Shown here: positions 27,725-37,138 of the stretch, piece by piece
Position numbering within the stretch: the first letter of the stretch is position 1
Layout: each line of letters opens with the position of its first letter
DNA from: Henriciella marina DSM 19595
GTDB lineage: Bacteria > Pseudomonadota > Alphaproteobacteria > Caulobacterales > Hyphomonadaceae
DNA: 64,000 bases
Assembly: GCF_000376805.1 (NCBI RefSeq)
Contig: NZ_AQXT01000002.1
Span: forward strand, 1,612,001-1,676,000
Direction: 5' to 3'
The notes under the pieces: generated by a model
The model's database searches: none
Seen by the model: the letters and a program-made list of their open reading frames with translations, nothing else
What the model was told of the DNA's origin: nothing
Program-made: the position numbers and the translations under genes

Positions 27725-29590
27725 CTAGCTGATCTCGATGATCTCGTCATCATAGGGCGCCGTGAAAAGCCGCTGGACGTCTGCGTCTCTCAGCGTCTGG
27801 ACCCGGCCCTGATTGATATAGCCCTTCTCGGTAATCTCTCCGGCGTCGGCCTTTGGCTGGTCTTTCTGCAACAGGATACGTGCGACGCGTTTGGCGGCGT
27901 TCGGATTGGACCGGTTATAGGTCTTCAGCCCGTCCATGACCGAGGCTCGCACCTCATCGTCGCCTGCCAGCTCATCGAGCCCGACATTGCGGCCTGTCTT
28001 GCGCCTGCACCAGGCCTCATTGAGGAAGCCGAGCAGCGCAATCTCATCCTTGTTGAGGCCGCAAACCACGACATCCGACAGTGCCCCGTCGACCGCCTCG
28101 ACAACCTTTACCCGCACCGTGCCCGCAGACACCCATGTGCCATTCGCGAGCTTGAATTCCTCAGCCAGCCGCCCGTCAAAGGCGAGGCCTTCTTCGGGTT
28201 TGCCCGGGTCCTTGAACCGGACCGCATCGCCGAGCTTGTAGAAGCCTTCCTCGTCGAAAGCCTCTGCCGTCTTATCGGGGTTTTTCAGATAGCCCTGCGT
28301 GATGCCCTCGCCGCGCACGCGCAGCTCCATTTTCTCGCCCGCCGGCACCATCTTCATCTCGCAGCCAGGCAGCGGCAGGCCAAGAAGCCCCATCGTGTCG
28401 CTTGGCCAGTGCACGTTTGAAATGGTCGGCGATGTTTCGGTTGCGCCATAGCCAGCCGAAAGGCTGATCCGCTCGCCCGTCACATCGACAGCAACTTTCT
28501 GGATCCGCTCATATATGTCCTGGCCGAGCGCTGCACCGCCATAGGCCATGACCATGATGCGCGAGAAGAAGGTTTTCGCGAGCTCCCGGTCCTGCTCCAG
28601 CTCGGTGGCAATCGCGGCCCATGCGGCGGGAACGGTCGTATGTTGGGTCGGGGAAACCTCACGCAAATTGCGCAACATTTCTGGCAACCGCGCCGGTGTC
28701 GGCGCGCCCCAGTCGATGTAAAGCGTGCCGCCCCAGTCGAGCATGGAATGAAGGATGGAGTTGGCGCCATAAGTGTGGCTCCACGGGAGGAAGCTCACCA
28801 TGACCTGCGGGCCATCGGCCATCTTCTCCAGCCGCTCCACGTCCCAGATTGACCGGATCATCTTGACCATGGAGGCGATATTGCCATGGGTGTTGATGAC
28901 CGCTTTCGGCTCTCCGGTTGAGCCCGAAGTCAGCATGTATTTGGCAACCGTCTCTTCGCTCAGCCGGTCATAGGCAAGATCCACAGCGCTGGTTGGCTTC
29001 GTCGCGAAATCGCGAAGCGAGATCGTATTGGCGACATCGGGCGCGCTCTTGCGATAGATGACCAGCCGGTCGCCCACGCCCATACCCTGAAGGCCACGCT
29101 GGAATTCGCTGCCGTCCTCGACATAGACAATCGCCGGCGCGGTCAGCTTGTCGACATGTTTGAGCCTGGCGAAATCCTCGCTCAGCGTCGCATAGGCGGG
29201 TGTCACCGGCACGACCGGGCTGCCAGCCCACATGGCCGCGTACATGACCAGCGCATGTTCGATGGCGTTGCGCGACAGGATCATCACCGGACTGTCCGGC
29301 CCGGCGCCTGCATCCAGGAACCCCTGCGCCAGCGCACGAACCTGCGACAGGGCGTCGGCATAGGTCACCGTCTTCCAGCCGGGCTTTGCCGGATCGTCTG
29401 GGTCGCGCTGCGCCAGAAACACCTGATCGGGCCGCGCGCTCGCCCAGTATACGAGCGGAGCCAGCATATGCGGCGGGTGCGGGCGTTTGGGCTGACCATT
29501 GCGCAAGATGATCGAGCCATCGCTGCGGCGCTCCACATCCAGCTTCTGAGGCAGGTACGGAATCTCCCGGAAGGGTATGTCTGACGTCAT
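27725..29590 (-). CDS. Feruloyl-CoA synthetase-like AMP-forming acid-CoA ligase
   Basis: A 621-aa ANL-superfamily enzyme that activates a carboxylic acid with ATP and joins it to CoA. The P-loop YMLTSGSTGEPKAV and the motif AGYGATETSPT are clear, and the N-terminus resembles feruloyl-CoA synthases. The start at 29590 overlaps the upstream channel gene by 4 bases (ATGA). The C-terminal catalytic Lys region is divergent. Feruloyl or other phenylpropanoid substrates are an inference. Confidence 0.83.
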   Translation of the reverse strand: MTSDIPFREIPYLPQKLDVERRSDGSIILRNGQPKRPHPPHMLAPLVYWASARPDQVFLAQRDPDDPAKPGWKTVTYADALSQVRALAQGFLDAGAGPDSPVMILSRNAIEHALVMYAAMWAGSPVVPVTPAYATLSEDFARLKHVDKLTAPAIVYVEDGSEFQRGLQGMGVGDRLVIYRKSAPDVANTISLRDFATKPTSAVDLAYDRLSEETVAKYMLTSGSTGEPKAVINTHGNIASMVKMIRSIWDVERLEKMADGPQVMVSFLPWSHTYGANSILHSMLDWGGTLYIDWGAPTPARLPEMLRNLREVSPTQHTTVPAAWAAIATELEQDRELAKTFFSRIMVMAYGGAALGQDIYERIQKVAVDVTGERISLSAGYGATETSPTISNVHWPSDTMGLLGLPLPGCEMKMVPAGEKMELRVRGEGITQGYLKNPDKTAEAFDEEGFYKLGDAVRFKDPGKPEEGLAFDGRLAEEFKLANGTWVSAGTVRVKVVEAVDGALSDVVVCGLNKDEIALLGFLNEAWCRRKTGRNVGLDELAGDDEVRASVMDGLKTYNRSNPNAAKRVARILLQKDQPKADAGEITEKGYINQGRVQTLRDADVQRLFTAPYDDEIIEIS

Positions 29591-30369
29591 GGATTGCCTT
29601 CTGTCTTGATCTTCATTGATGCGCCGCAATGTTTACAGTGAACGGCGTCCCGGTCATGTCGCATCAGCCCGCATGTGTCGCACTCGCAGTCGACCTTCCC
29701 GTCAGGCTCCACGATTGCGCGCAGCAGCTGGAAAAACAGCGACAGGCCGAGGACCATGGTCACCACAGCCAGCCACCGGCCAAACTCATCGGTCATCAGG
29801 ATGTCGCCGAACCCTGTCGTGGTGAGCACCGTGACCGTGAAATACACCGCGTCTGTATAGGTGTTGATATCCTCGTTGCGGCCAACCTGCGTCGCATAGG
29901 TGATCGCGGACATGACGAAAACGAACACAACGAGATTTGTTACCTTGTCGATGATGCGTTCGTGGCGCTGGAAGAACGGCGTCAGAATCTTGACGCGCCG
30001 GATGAAGGTAAAGGCCCGTATCGCCCTCACCGCCCTCAGAATGCGCAGGAATGCAAAATTGGAGACCAGTAGCGGCGCGAACATGGTCAGCACCACCACC
30101 ATGTCTGCCCAGTTGATCCATTTCAGGAAAAACCGGTGCTTGTGCCGGGTGATGTAGAACCGGGCCAGAAGGTCCGCCAGGATGATACCGCCGATCACAT
30201 AGTCGATCGTATAGTGACCATGCTCGCGTGTGCCGAATGGCGCCCACAGGAAATAGGCGATGGTGGCTATATCAAAGGTTAGAAGCGCCCAACGAAACCA
30301 GAATGAGGTCCTGCCGGTCCCTTCATAAAGCCAGAAAAGTTGCCGGTTCAGGCCGGTGCGATCACTCAT
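29587..30369 (-). CDS. Voltage-gated-type K+ channel with C-terminal zinc ribbon
   Basis: A 260-aa six-helix cation channel. S1-S3 lie at about 26-100; S4 (about 108-128) has regularly spaced Arg (RILRAVRAIRAFTFIRRVK) as in voltage sensors; S5, pore and S6 at 142-218. The selectivity filter reads TTGFGD at 184-189, a variant of TVGYGD seen in some K+ channels. The short C-terminus has a zinc-ribbon-like Cys set, C228, C230, C233, C245 and C248. It leads the operon with the CoA ligase, an odd association. Confidence 0.83.
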   Translation of the reverse strand: MSDRTGLNRQLFWLYEGTGRTSFWFRWALLTFDIATIAYFLWAPFGTREHGHYTIDYVIGGIILADLLARFYITRHKHRFFLKWINWADMVVVLTMFAPLLVSNFAFLRILRAVRAIRAFTFIRRVKILTPFFQRHERIIDKVTNLVVFVFVMSAITYATQVGRNEDINTYTDAVYFTVTVLTTTGFGDILMTDEFGRWLAVVTMVLGLSLFFQLLRAIVEPDGKVDCECDTCGLMRHDRDAVHCKHCGASMKIKTEGNP

Positions 30370-30588
30370 TGCAATCGGGTGTCACACGCACCCGCCGGGA
30401 GATCAATACATTGCCGGCCAAGCGGCCTCTTGGAAGGGGTCCATAAATCTCTGACGTGTAAAATTCTGTATTTGCACAACCAAATCAGATGTTTCAGTCT
30501 TTAAACATTCACCTAAACCTATATGTTAATCGAACGGGTTGATTCTACTCCGCCGTCAGCCCAATCGCAGTTGTAGAGAAAACCACAT
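30370..30588. other. Divergent intergenic region, K+ channel operon and Crp/Fnr gene
   Basis: 219 bases that should hold promoters for both directions. AT-rich tracts occur at about 30455-30540 and a TTAATCGAACGGGTTGATTC segment near 30525-30545. I could not identify a clear FNR half-site pair (TTGAT-N4-ATCAA) or a CtrA box. Confidence 0.4.
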
Positions 30589-31263
30589 ATGTTTGACTTC
30601 GGCCTGCCGGCATTTTTCGAGATCCTTGCAGAGCCCCAGCGCGAAACGCTCAGGTCACTTGCATACGAGCGCACCTATCGCGATGGCCAACACCTTCATG
30701 AACCGGGCGATCCCGCCGATACGATGGGCTGGATTGAAAGCGGCGCCCTCCTCTTCGGTAAGTATCTGGAGGATGAGGGCTTTCATTCGCTCGTGCGGTT
30801 GGGACCAGGCCATCATTATGGCGAGTTTGGTGCCCTGCCTTACAAATCCAACACGTTGATCCCGCGCAGGCTCGCTGCGGTGGCCGATGGTCAGACCGTC
30901 GTCAACGAAATCGACGCCGAAAAGCTCACTTCCCTCTTCAAGGAAGACACCGAGTATCTGAGAGCCTTCCATATCGTGACGTCAGCGCGGCTCGCCCTGC
31001 TGATCGAGCTTTATGACGATGCGCGGCGTCTCAGTGCGCGCCAGCGGATCATCAATTTTCTCGGCATCATCGACCGTATGCAGATGGACGGGAAGTCCAT
31101 CGAATGCACGCAGGCAGATATTTCCAGGCTGCTCGGTCTTTCAAAGGTGACAGTGAACCAGACGCTTCGCATGTTGACGGAGCGCGGCGTCATCTCCGCT
31201 GGCTATGGCACGCTCCGTTTCGAAGATTCCGATCGCCTCCACGCCCTTACCGACCGGGTCTGA
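30589..31263 (+). CDS. Crp/Fnr-family transcription regulator
   Basis: A 224-aa protein with a cyclic-nucleotide-binding-like N-terminal domain (ERTYRDGQHLHEPGDPADTM; LGPGHHYGEFGALPY) and a C-terminal winged helix with ECTQADISRLLGLSKVTVNQTLRMLTERG. No N-terminal Cys cluster is present, so it is not an oxygen-sensing FNR. The ligand is unknown. It stands alone, divergent from the K+ channel operon, which may be its target. Confidence 0.87.
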   Translation: MFDFGLPAFFEILAEPQRETLRSLAYERTYRDGQHLHEPGDPADTMGWIESGALLFGKYLEDEGFHSLVRLGPGHHYGEFGALPYKSNTLIPRRLAAVADGQTVVNEIDAEKLTSLFKEDTEYLRAFHIVTSARLALLIELYDDARRLSARQRIINFLGIIDRMQMDGKSIECTQADISRLLGLSKVTVNQTLRMLTERGVISAGYGTLRFEDSDRLHALTDRV

Positions 31264-31377
31264 CGAATACCGCGGCACTCAACCGAAGCATGATATGAGC
31301 GACGCTCTGTAACTCACGTCCGAAGCGTGTATGCATACGTACCTGTTAATATGATGTTTTGCGACAGGAACCGGCCC

Positions 31378-33081
31378 ATGCGCTCGATTGCCCCCTCCCC
31401 CCTTCTTCGTGTTCTGCTCGCCTCTGCCGCGCTTGGACTGGTGTCGGCATGTGGCGGTGGAGGCGGCGGCGGCGGTGGAAACACAGCCATTCCTGCCCCT
31501 TCACCCCCGCCGCCGCCTCCGCCGCCCCCGCCACCTTCGGGGGCCGCGCCTGCATACGAGGCGGGCGTCTACCCAGCTGCAAGCCAGTTCAAGAACCAGT
31601 GCGCCAATCCACGGTCTGGCGTGGACATCGAAGGCAATCCTTTTCCAGACGAGGCTGGCTCATTGCGCGAAGAGCTCTTCTGGCTGCGCTCCTGGACGGA
31701 CGAAACCTATCTCTGGCGCGCAGAAGTGCCGGATCTCGATCCCTACAACTACAATGATCGCGTCGCCTATTTCGACCTGCTGAAAACCAGTGAAACTCTC
31801 CCCTCCGGCACACCCAAGGATGATTTCCACTTCAGTGAACCGACCGAAGAATATCTTGAGTCCCGGACGTCTGTGCCTCAGGCGGGATACGGTGCCAATT
31901 TCAGAGCGATTTCCAGCACGCCGCCGCGCGATTTTCGCGTTATCTACACAGAGCCCGGATCGCCAGCCGCTGCGGTCACGAATGGCCAGATCAACTTTCA
32001 GAGGGGGTCGCGCATCCTTGAAATCGACGGGGTCGATTTCGTTAATGCCAATACCCAGTCTGCCGTCGACACGCTGAATGCCGGGCTGTTCCCCAGCGCT
32101 GTCGGCGAAAGTCATACATTCCGGCTTCGGGATCCGGACGGGACAGAGCGCACCGTCACCGTGTCGGCCGGCAATGTGGTGCGCCAGCCAGTGAACGAAA
32201 CGTCCATCCTGAACACATCAACCGGCCAGGTCGGCTATATTCACTTCACGACGTTCAGCCCCTTCTCATCTGAGGAACAGATTGTTGGTGCCTTCCAGCA
32301 AATGAGCAACGCGAATGTCAGCGATCTCATCCTTGACCTTCGCTACAATGGCGGCGGACTTCTGGCTGTGGCCAGCGAACTGTCCTTCATGGTTGCAGGC
32401 CAGGCCCAGACGCAGAACCGGACGTTTGAACAGCTGCGCTTCAATGACCGGGCTGGCAATATCAATCCCGTAACCGGCGAACCAAATAACCCGATCCCGT
32501 TCTATTCGACGGCGCAGGGTTTCTCTCTGCCATCCGGGCAAAGCCTGCCGGCGCTGAATCTCAACCGCGTCTATATCCTCTCCACAGAGCGCACCTGCAG
32601 CGCCAGTGAAGCGGTCATCAATGGCCTGCGCGGGATTGACGTCGAGGTCGTTCTGATCGGCGACATCACCTGCGGCAAGCCGTTTGGCTTCTATCCGACG
32701 GACAATTGCGGACGGACCTATTACACGATCCAGTTTCAGGGCGTGAACGAGAAGAATTTCGGCGATTACGCCGACGGCTTCGTGCCGCAGAACGCTAATT
32801 TCCCGTTTGGGGCCCGCGCACCGGGGTGCCAGGTTGCCGACCAGCTGGTCGCACCGCTCGGGACCGAAAGCGACCCGCTCATTGGTGCCGCGCTGCAATA
32901 CCGCAATGATGGAACTTGCCCCGCCCCGACAAGCTCCAGCAGCGCCTCGCGCGTTCAGCCTTTCCGGTCTTCTGAAACCGCGCAGCCATCAGGCCTCGCA
33001 ATTTTCCCGGACCGGCAGGACGTCATGGATGTGAACCGCGACCTCTCCATGCCCGGCGAGTATCGCGGCCGCACCGACTAG
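31378..33081 (+). CDS. S41-family C-terminal processing protease lipoprotein
   Basis: A lipoprotein signal, RVLLASAALGLVSAC, is followed by runs of nine Gly and eleven Pro, a flexible linker. A PDZ-like domain (VIYTEPGSPAAAVTNG, ILEIDGVDFV) and the S41 tail-specific protease fold (GYIHFTTFS; LILDLRYNGGGLL) follow. The likely nucleophile is Ser in ERTCSASEAVINGL and the base Lys in GDITCGKPFGF. Length 567 aa. I chose ATG 31378, which has an AGGAA about ten bases upstream. Its stop overlaps the convergent membrane protein by 4 bases. Confidence 0.85.
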   Translation: MRSIAPSPLLRVLLASAALGLVSACGGGGGGGGGNTAIPAPSPPPPPPPPPPPSGAAPAYEAGVYPAASQFKNQCANPRSGVDIEGNPFPDEAGSLREELFWLRSWTDETYLWRAEVPDLDPYNYNDRVAYFDLLKTSETLPSGTPKDDFHFSEPTEEYLESRTSVPQAGYGANFRAISSTPPRDFRVIYTEPGSPAAAVTNGQINFQRGSRILEIDGVDFVNANTQSAVDTLNAGLFPSAVGESHTFRLRDPDGTERTVTVSAGNVVRQPVNETSILNTSTGQVGYIHFTTFSPFSSEEQIVGAFQQMSNANVSDLILDLRYNGGGLLAVASELSFMVAGQAQTQNRTFEQLRFNDRAGNINPVTGEPNNPIPFYSTAQGFSLPSGQSLPALNLNRVYILSTERTCSASEAVINGLRGIDVEVVLIGDITCGKPFGFYPTDNCGRTYYTIQFQGVNEKNFGDYADGFVPQNANFPFGARAPGCQVADQLVAPLGTESDPLIGAALQYRNDGTCPAPTSSSSASRVQPFRSSETAQPSGLAIFPDRQDVMDVNRDLSMPGEYRGRTD

Positions 33082-33920
33082 GGGGCCGGAGTTTCCGAAG
33101 AGAGCGCCTTGGCCTTCTCTTCGGCCGACGGAATGTTGGCGTCTTCCGGCTCAGGCTGTGGGTGCCCCAGCATTTCCAGGCCCATCCGCATATGCTCGAC
33201 CAGGTCATGTGCCGCGAGGGTGTGCGCATAGGCTGACATTTCCCAGAGATAGAATTCGGTCAGCAACGTCTTGTCCGTGCAGGCTTCTTCCATTGGCACT
33301 GACAGTTGCGTGTCACGCCAGACCGAGGTGCCGTCAAGATTTCCCGCTTTGTACGCGCTCAACAGATCAGTCGGAGATGCATAGCTCAGCTCGCCTGGCG
33401 CCGTTGCGCTCCACGCCGCCAACGGGTCCAGGTTTAGTTCATCGTTGATCTCAATCGAATAGCGCTGGGCGTATTGCATATGGCTCAGAAGATCCATCAA
33501 CAGCGTTCGCGTCATCTCATCCTGGAAAGGCAAAAAGTTTTCATTCGCGATCAGCTGCTGAAGGGCATTCGTGTCCAGAACGAACTCGATTTGCCAGTCC
33601 ATGGGAGCGAAAGCCGCCTGCAGGTTCGCCTCCGCTTCGGGGCCCGTCCGGCAGGCGCGAAGCTCCTCAATCGCTTTCTGGACAATGGGCGTGCGCTCGC
33701 GAAGCGAGTTCTGGTCGTATTCGACCCCGCGCAGATTGCTCTCGATTTCGGTGATGACGCGGCCAAACGCCTGATCGTACAGCTCCTCGTCCTGACGGTC
33801 CTCGTTCCAATTGCCAAGGACCAGACCAAGATAGACCCCCAGCACGACCAGCACGAACTCGATAAGCACCGCCAGCCAGTTCTGCTCGCTTACGTATCCG
33901 GTTAGCCGCCGCAGAAACAT
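33078..33920 (-). CDS. Single-pass membrane protein, family of the downstream paralogues
   Basis: A 280-aa protein whose N-terminus (RLTGYVSEQNWLAVLIEFVL and VVLGVYLGLVLGNWNED) matches the three tandem paralogues at 35583-37887: a conserved membrane helix followed by a GNWNE motif. The remainder is a helical domain with Glu-rich end. One helix at about 18-38 with the rest probably periplasmic or cytoplasmic. Function is unknown. It lies downstream of the M20 peptidase gene, outside the main operon. Confidence 0.7.
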   Translation of the reverse strand: MFLRRLTGYVSEQNWLAVLIEFVLVVLGVYLGLVLGNWNEDRQDEELYDQAFGRVITEIESNLRGVEYDQNSLRERTPIVQKAIEELRACRTGPEAEANLQAAFAPMDWQIEFVLDTNALQQLIANENFLPFQDEMTRTLLMDLLSHMQYAQRYSIEINDELNLDPLAAWSATAPGELSYASPTDLLSAYKAGNLDGTSVWRDTQLSVPMEEACTDKTLLTEFYLWEMSAYAHTLAAHDLVEHMRMGLEMLGHPQPEPEDANIPSAEEKAKALSSETPAP

Positions 33921-34069
33921 CGCTGCTCCTTCAGGGCGCCGAAACCAGCACTCTCACTAAAATGTGTAAGCATCTTCCCTCCCCACTGGTGCAATCTTAG
34001 CCGTGCCTGGTTGAAAATCCACTCCAGATAGATGGGGTGGGCGAGAGCGAGGCTCCCGCCCTGCCTGGA

Positions 34070-35485
34070 TCAGCTTTCCGGCCCGGCGAGATCCTTCAGA
34101 ATGACGTAAAAATGGTCGAGGCCATCATAGAAGCTGGAGACGAGAAGACGCTCGTTCAGGCCATGCGCGAACGTGTCATTCTGCTTGGCTGCCGCCCCGC
34201 CCACGCCATACGTGTCATAGCCAAGATTGCGGTAATGCATCCCGTCCGTGCCGCCTGCCGACATGTGCGGGATGATGTCGACATCGGTGACGCCGCGCGC
34301 TTCCAGCGCTGTCTCAACCGCTGCCAGCACATCCTCGCGCATCCCGGACTCCGGGCTTTCGACGAGGTCGGAGATCAGTTCGAACTGCACGTCTTCATTG
34401 CCAACCACGTCCTTGAGCGTGGCTTCGGTCGCCTCGATGCCGACGCCCGGGAAGATGCGGCAGTTCACCGTTGCCGTTGCCGATTGCGGCAGGGCGTTCT
34501 CTGCATGGCCGGCGCGCAGCATGGTGGCGATACAGGTCGTGCCAATCTGGCCGACCGTCGCCGGATTGGCGCGCAGGATTTCGATCGCGTCTTCGTCAGT
34601 TGGGTCGGCAGCGAAAGCACGCTGGGCATTGCCGAGACGATCAAGCCGCTTGCGGCCCGCAGCCTCAATTGAGGCGAGCGTCAGGTCATTGTACCGGACC
34701 GGAAATTTGTACGCCTCGATCTTCTTCAGCGCATCGGCCAGCTCATAGATCGCATTGTCAGCGCGCGGCGCAGACGAATGACCGCCCGGATTGGTCACGG
34801 TCAGCTCAAAGGTCGCATAGGTCTTCTCTGCGCCCTGAATGCCATAGTCGAGCGGCTCACCATTGTCATCTAGCCCCAGCCCGCCTGCATCAGCGTTGAG
34901 GACGAAAGCCGGGTCGACTTCTTCTGCCACCCAGTTGGCCTGCGCCCGCGTGGACACCATGCCGGTTTCTTCATCGCCGGACAGCACCATGACGAGGTCA
35001 CGCGTCGGCTCGAAGCCTTCTTCCTTGAGGCGGATGAATGTCGCGAGGAGGCTGGTCACGCCATACTTGTTGTCGGCTGTGCCGCGGCCAAAGAAATAGC
35101 CTTCTTCCTCGATCAGCTTGTACGGCGCGCGGACCCAGTCTTCAGCCAGCGCATCAACGACATCCATGTGCGCCAGAAGCGCAATCGGCTTATCCTGCGG
35201 ATCAGGCGAGCGGTACCAGACGACCAGCCCCTGCGTCGCCTCGCCATCATTGTCGTAGTCGGTGACTTCAATGTCCTCGTCCGTGAAGCCTGCCGCTTTC
35301 AGCTCACCCACCACATAATCGACAATCTCTGGCACATTCTCATGCCCGCGCGCCGAGCGCACTTCGACGACATTGCGATAGATTTCCCGCGCCTGCTGCT
35401 CGAACTCTGAACGCTCCTGCGCGAACGCAGCAGGTACAGCAGTGATCAGCGCTGCTGACAGCAGCAATGAAGGTCTGAAGGCCAT
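34070..35485 (-). CDS. M20-family zinc peptidase, exported
   Basis: A signal peptide of about 23 residues (MAFRPSLLLSAALITAVPAAFA) leads to an M20 metallopeptidase: LLAHMDVVDAL (His and Asp zinc ligands), YFFGRGTADNKYGVTSLLA, LSGDEETGM (catalytic and bridging Glu), and later HMSAGGTDGMHY. The family removes amino acids from peptides or hydrolyses amides. I use the ATG at 35485 because it gives the signal peptide; the extension to 35602 is not credible. Confidence 0.88.
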   Translation of the reverse strand: MAFRPSLLLSAALITAVPAAFAQERSEFEQQAREIYRNVVEVRSARGHENVPEIVDYVVGELKAAGFTDEDIEVTDYDNDGEATQGLVVWYRSPDPQDKPIALLAHMDVVDALAEDWVRAPYKLIEEEGYFFGRGTADNKYGVTSLLATFIRLKEEGFEPTRDLVMVLSGDEETGMVSTRAQANWVAEEVDPAFVLNADAGGLGLDDNGEPLDYGIQGAEKTYATFELTVTNPGGHSSAPRADNAIYELADALKKIEAYKFPVRYNDLTLASIEAAGRKRLDRLGNAQRAFAADPTDEDAIEILRANPATVGQIGTTCIATMLRAGHAENALPQSATATVNCRIFPGVGIEATEATLKDVVGNEDVQFELISDLVESPESGMREDVLAAVETALEARGVTDVDIIPHMSAGGTDGMHYRNLGYDTYGVGGAAAKQNDTFAHGLNERLLVSSFYDGLDHFYVILKDLAGPES

Positions 35486-35582
35486 GAAATTTCTCCCGGT
35501 TCCGGCGTATGATTTACGTTTGTGGCGAACCCTAACCCGCTCGCCGAAAATGTCAGGCAGGAAGTTTGCGGGCGTCCCCAAT

Positions 35583-36365
35583 TTATGTTCCCCGACCGGC
35601 AATACTGCGGAGCTTGGCCACCATCGGCGCGTTCACCGTTTCGAGATCGGTGATCGCCGTTTCTACATCTGCGAAGCGGATCTGCAGCGCCTCGATGAGA
35701 TCCGGGTCAGCGCGCAGCAGGCCGGCGGCGCGCGCGATCTCGTCCTGCGGCAGATCCAGCGAACACGGATAGGCGAGCGAGCCGACAATCGCGTCATAGT
35801 CGCCGCTGGTGACGAAGCGGTCGCCGCACTGTCGCAGCACTTCCGCCTGTACGCCCGCTGGCACCCGGCGGCGAAAAATCGTCCTCACCGGTGCGGTCCG
35901 CCCCTCTTGAGCAATGACATCGAGCAGGTCTGTGGTGAACAGGCTGATAGCTGTCGTGCGCAGCGTCTCATCCTCGATCAAGCCGATATCCCCCGTCGAG
36001 ATCAGCTCATCATAGGTCGCCCGGCCACGGTCATTATACTTGTACTGCGTCGCCCGGTAGACATTTACCAGCAACTGATCGTCCGGCAGCGGCGCCGCGC
36101 CAGTCAGCGAATCGAGCGCGGCTCGTGCACTGCGCCGGACATCCTTGTTGTACGCCAGCAGATACTCATAGGCCCAGGCCTCATAGCGAAGGTCGACGGT
36201 CAGCCGCTCACTGAACACTGCCGCGCGCTCATGACTCGCCTGGTCCTCATTCCAGTTGCCAAGCTGGATACCGAGAAACACACCAAGGACGACAATCAGC
36301 GTCTCGATGACAACGGTGAACCAGTCCTGCTTGCGGATGGAGGTGGCGAGGCGGCGTAGGATCAT
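35583..36365 (-). CDS. Tandem membrane paralogue 3 (MILRRL family)
   Basis: A 260-aa protein starting MILRRLATSIRKQDWFTVV with one helix at about 18-38 (IETLIVVLGVFLGIQLGNWN). The rest is helical, with a short conserved TYDELISTGDIGLI pattern shared with its neighbours. It overlaps the preceding paralogue by 4 bases (ATGA) and is last in the operon. No catalytic motif is visible. It resembles uncharacterised DUF6090-like membrane proteins; this family name is my best guess. Confidence 0.7.
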   Translation of the reverse strand: MILRRLATSIRKQDWFTVVIETLIVVLGVFLGIQLGNWNEDQASHERAAVFSERLTVDLRYEAWAYEYLLAYNKDVRRSARAALDSLTGAAPLPDDQLLVNVYRATQYKYNDRGRATYDELISTGDIGLIEDETLRTTAISLFTTDLLDVIAQEGRTAPVRTIFRRRVPAGVQAEVLRQCGDRFVTSGDYDAIVGSLAYPCSLDLPQDEIARAAGLLRADPDLIEALQIRFADVETAITDLETVNAPMVAKLRSIAGRGT

Positions 36366-37138
36366 GGCGCGGCCCCATCATTGCGAAGCCCGTCAATGAC
36401 GACCTCGAGGTTGGCGATATTTCCGTCAATATTATTACGCACGGTGGCAACCATCGAATATTGGTGGCGCAATGCTTCCCGAATTGACGGCGAAGATTTC
36501 AGCTCCAGCGCCGCTGCCTCGAGCAGGGCCTCATCCACATCTATACGACACACCGCCACAAAGCCGGTAATGGCGCCGGCTTCGCCTACCGTGTCACTAC
36601 ACCCTTCCCTGATCGCCAGCTGTAGGGGCAGCGGAATGAGTGCCCGGACTGCAAACCTGTAAGGCGTACCCTGCAGCAGGCTATTGGTCTCGTCGTTCAG
36701 ATCCTGGAACTTGTAATACTCGGACAACCCATCCGCCACCTCCTGGCTTGGCAGCAGGCCGAGGTGCCCGGAAGAGACGATCTGATCCCACGTTGCCCGG
36801 TCGGTCGGGTTGTTGCTGAACTCGCTCGCCCGGTAAGCGGCGGCAACGAGGTCCTTCGAGTTTGCATCGGGGCTGGCCAACAGCCGATCGGCCTCCACGA
36901 CACTGGCGAGCACCTGATCGTAATAGGCGCGCAGGATCAGATTGTCGGCCAGATCCTGTTCAAGGTCGGCGACCAGACGAACTTCGTATTGGTCACCCAG
37001 CTCCCGGTCTGCCCGCGCGCCATTCCAGTTGCCAAGCTGGATACCGAGAAACACACCCAGCACGACGATCAGCGTCTCGATGAGGACGGTGAACCAGTCC
37101 TGCTTGCGGAGCGCGGTGGTAAGGCGGCGGAGGATCAT
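36362..37138 (-). CDS. Tandem membrane paralogue 2 (MILRRL family)
   Basis: A 258-aa paralogue with the same N-terminus, MILRRLTTALRKQDWFTVL, and helix. It shares TWDQIVSSGHLGLL with the TYDELISTGDIGLI of paralogue 3. The start at 37138 overlaps the previous stop by 4 bases. The near-identical first 40 residues of the three proteins, against diverged bodies, point to duplication or selection on the membrane anchor. Confidence 0.72.
   Translation of the reverse strand: MILRRLTTALRKQDWFTVLIETLIVVLGVFLGIQLGNWNGARADRELGDQYEVRLVADLEQDLADNLILRAYYDQVLASVVEADRLLASPDANSKDLVAAAYRASEFSNNPTDRATWDQIVSSGHLGLLPSQEVADGLSEYYKFQDLNDETNSLLQGTPYRFAVRALIPLPLQLAIREGCSDTVGEAGAITGFVAVCRIDVDEALLEAAALELKSSPSIREALRHQYSMVATVRNNIDGNIANLEVVIDGLRNDGAAP

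Noticed and set aside
34863-35410. Plus-strand open frames opposite the M20 peptidase
   Set aside because: Shadow frames of a GC-rich gene; no motifs or ribosome sites.
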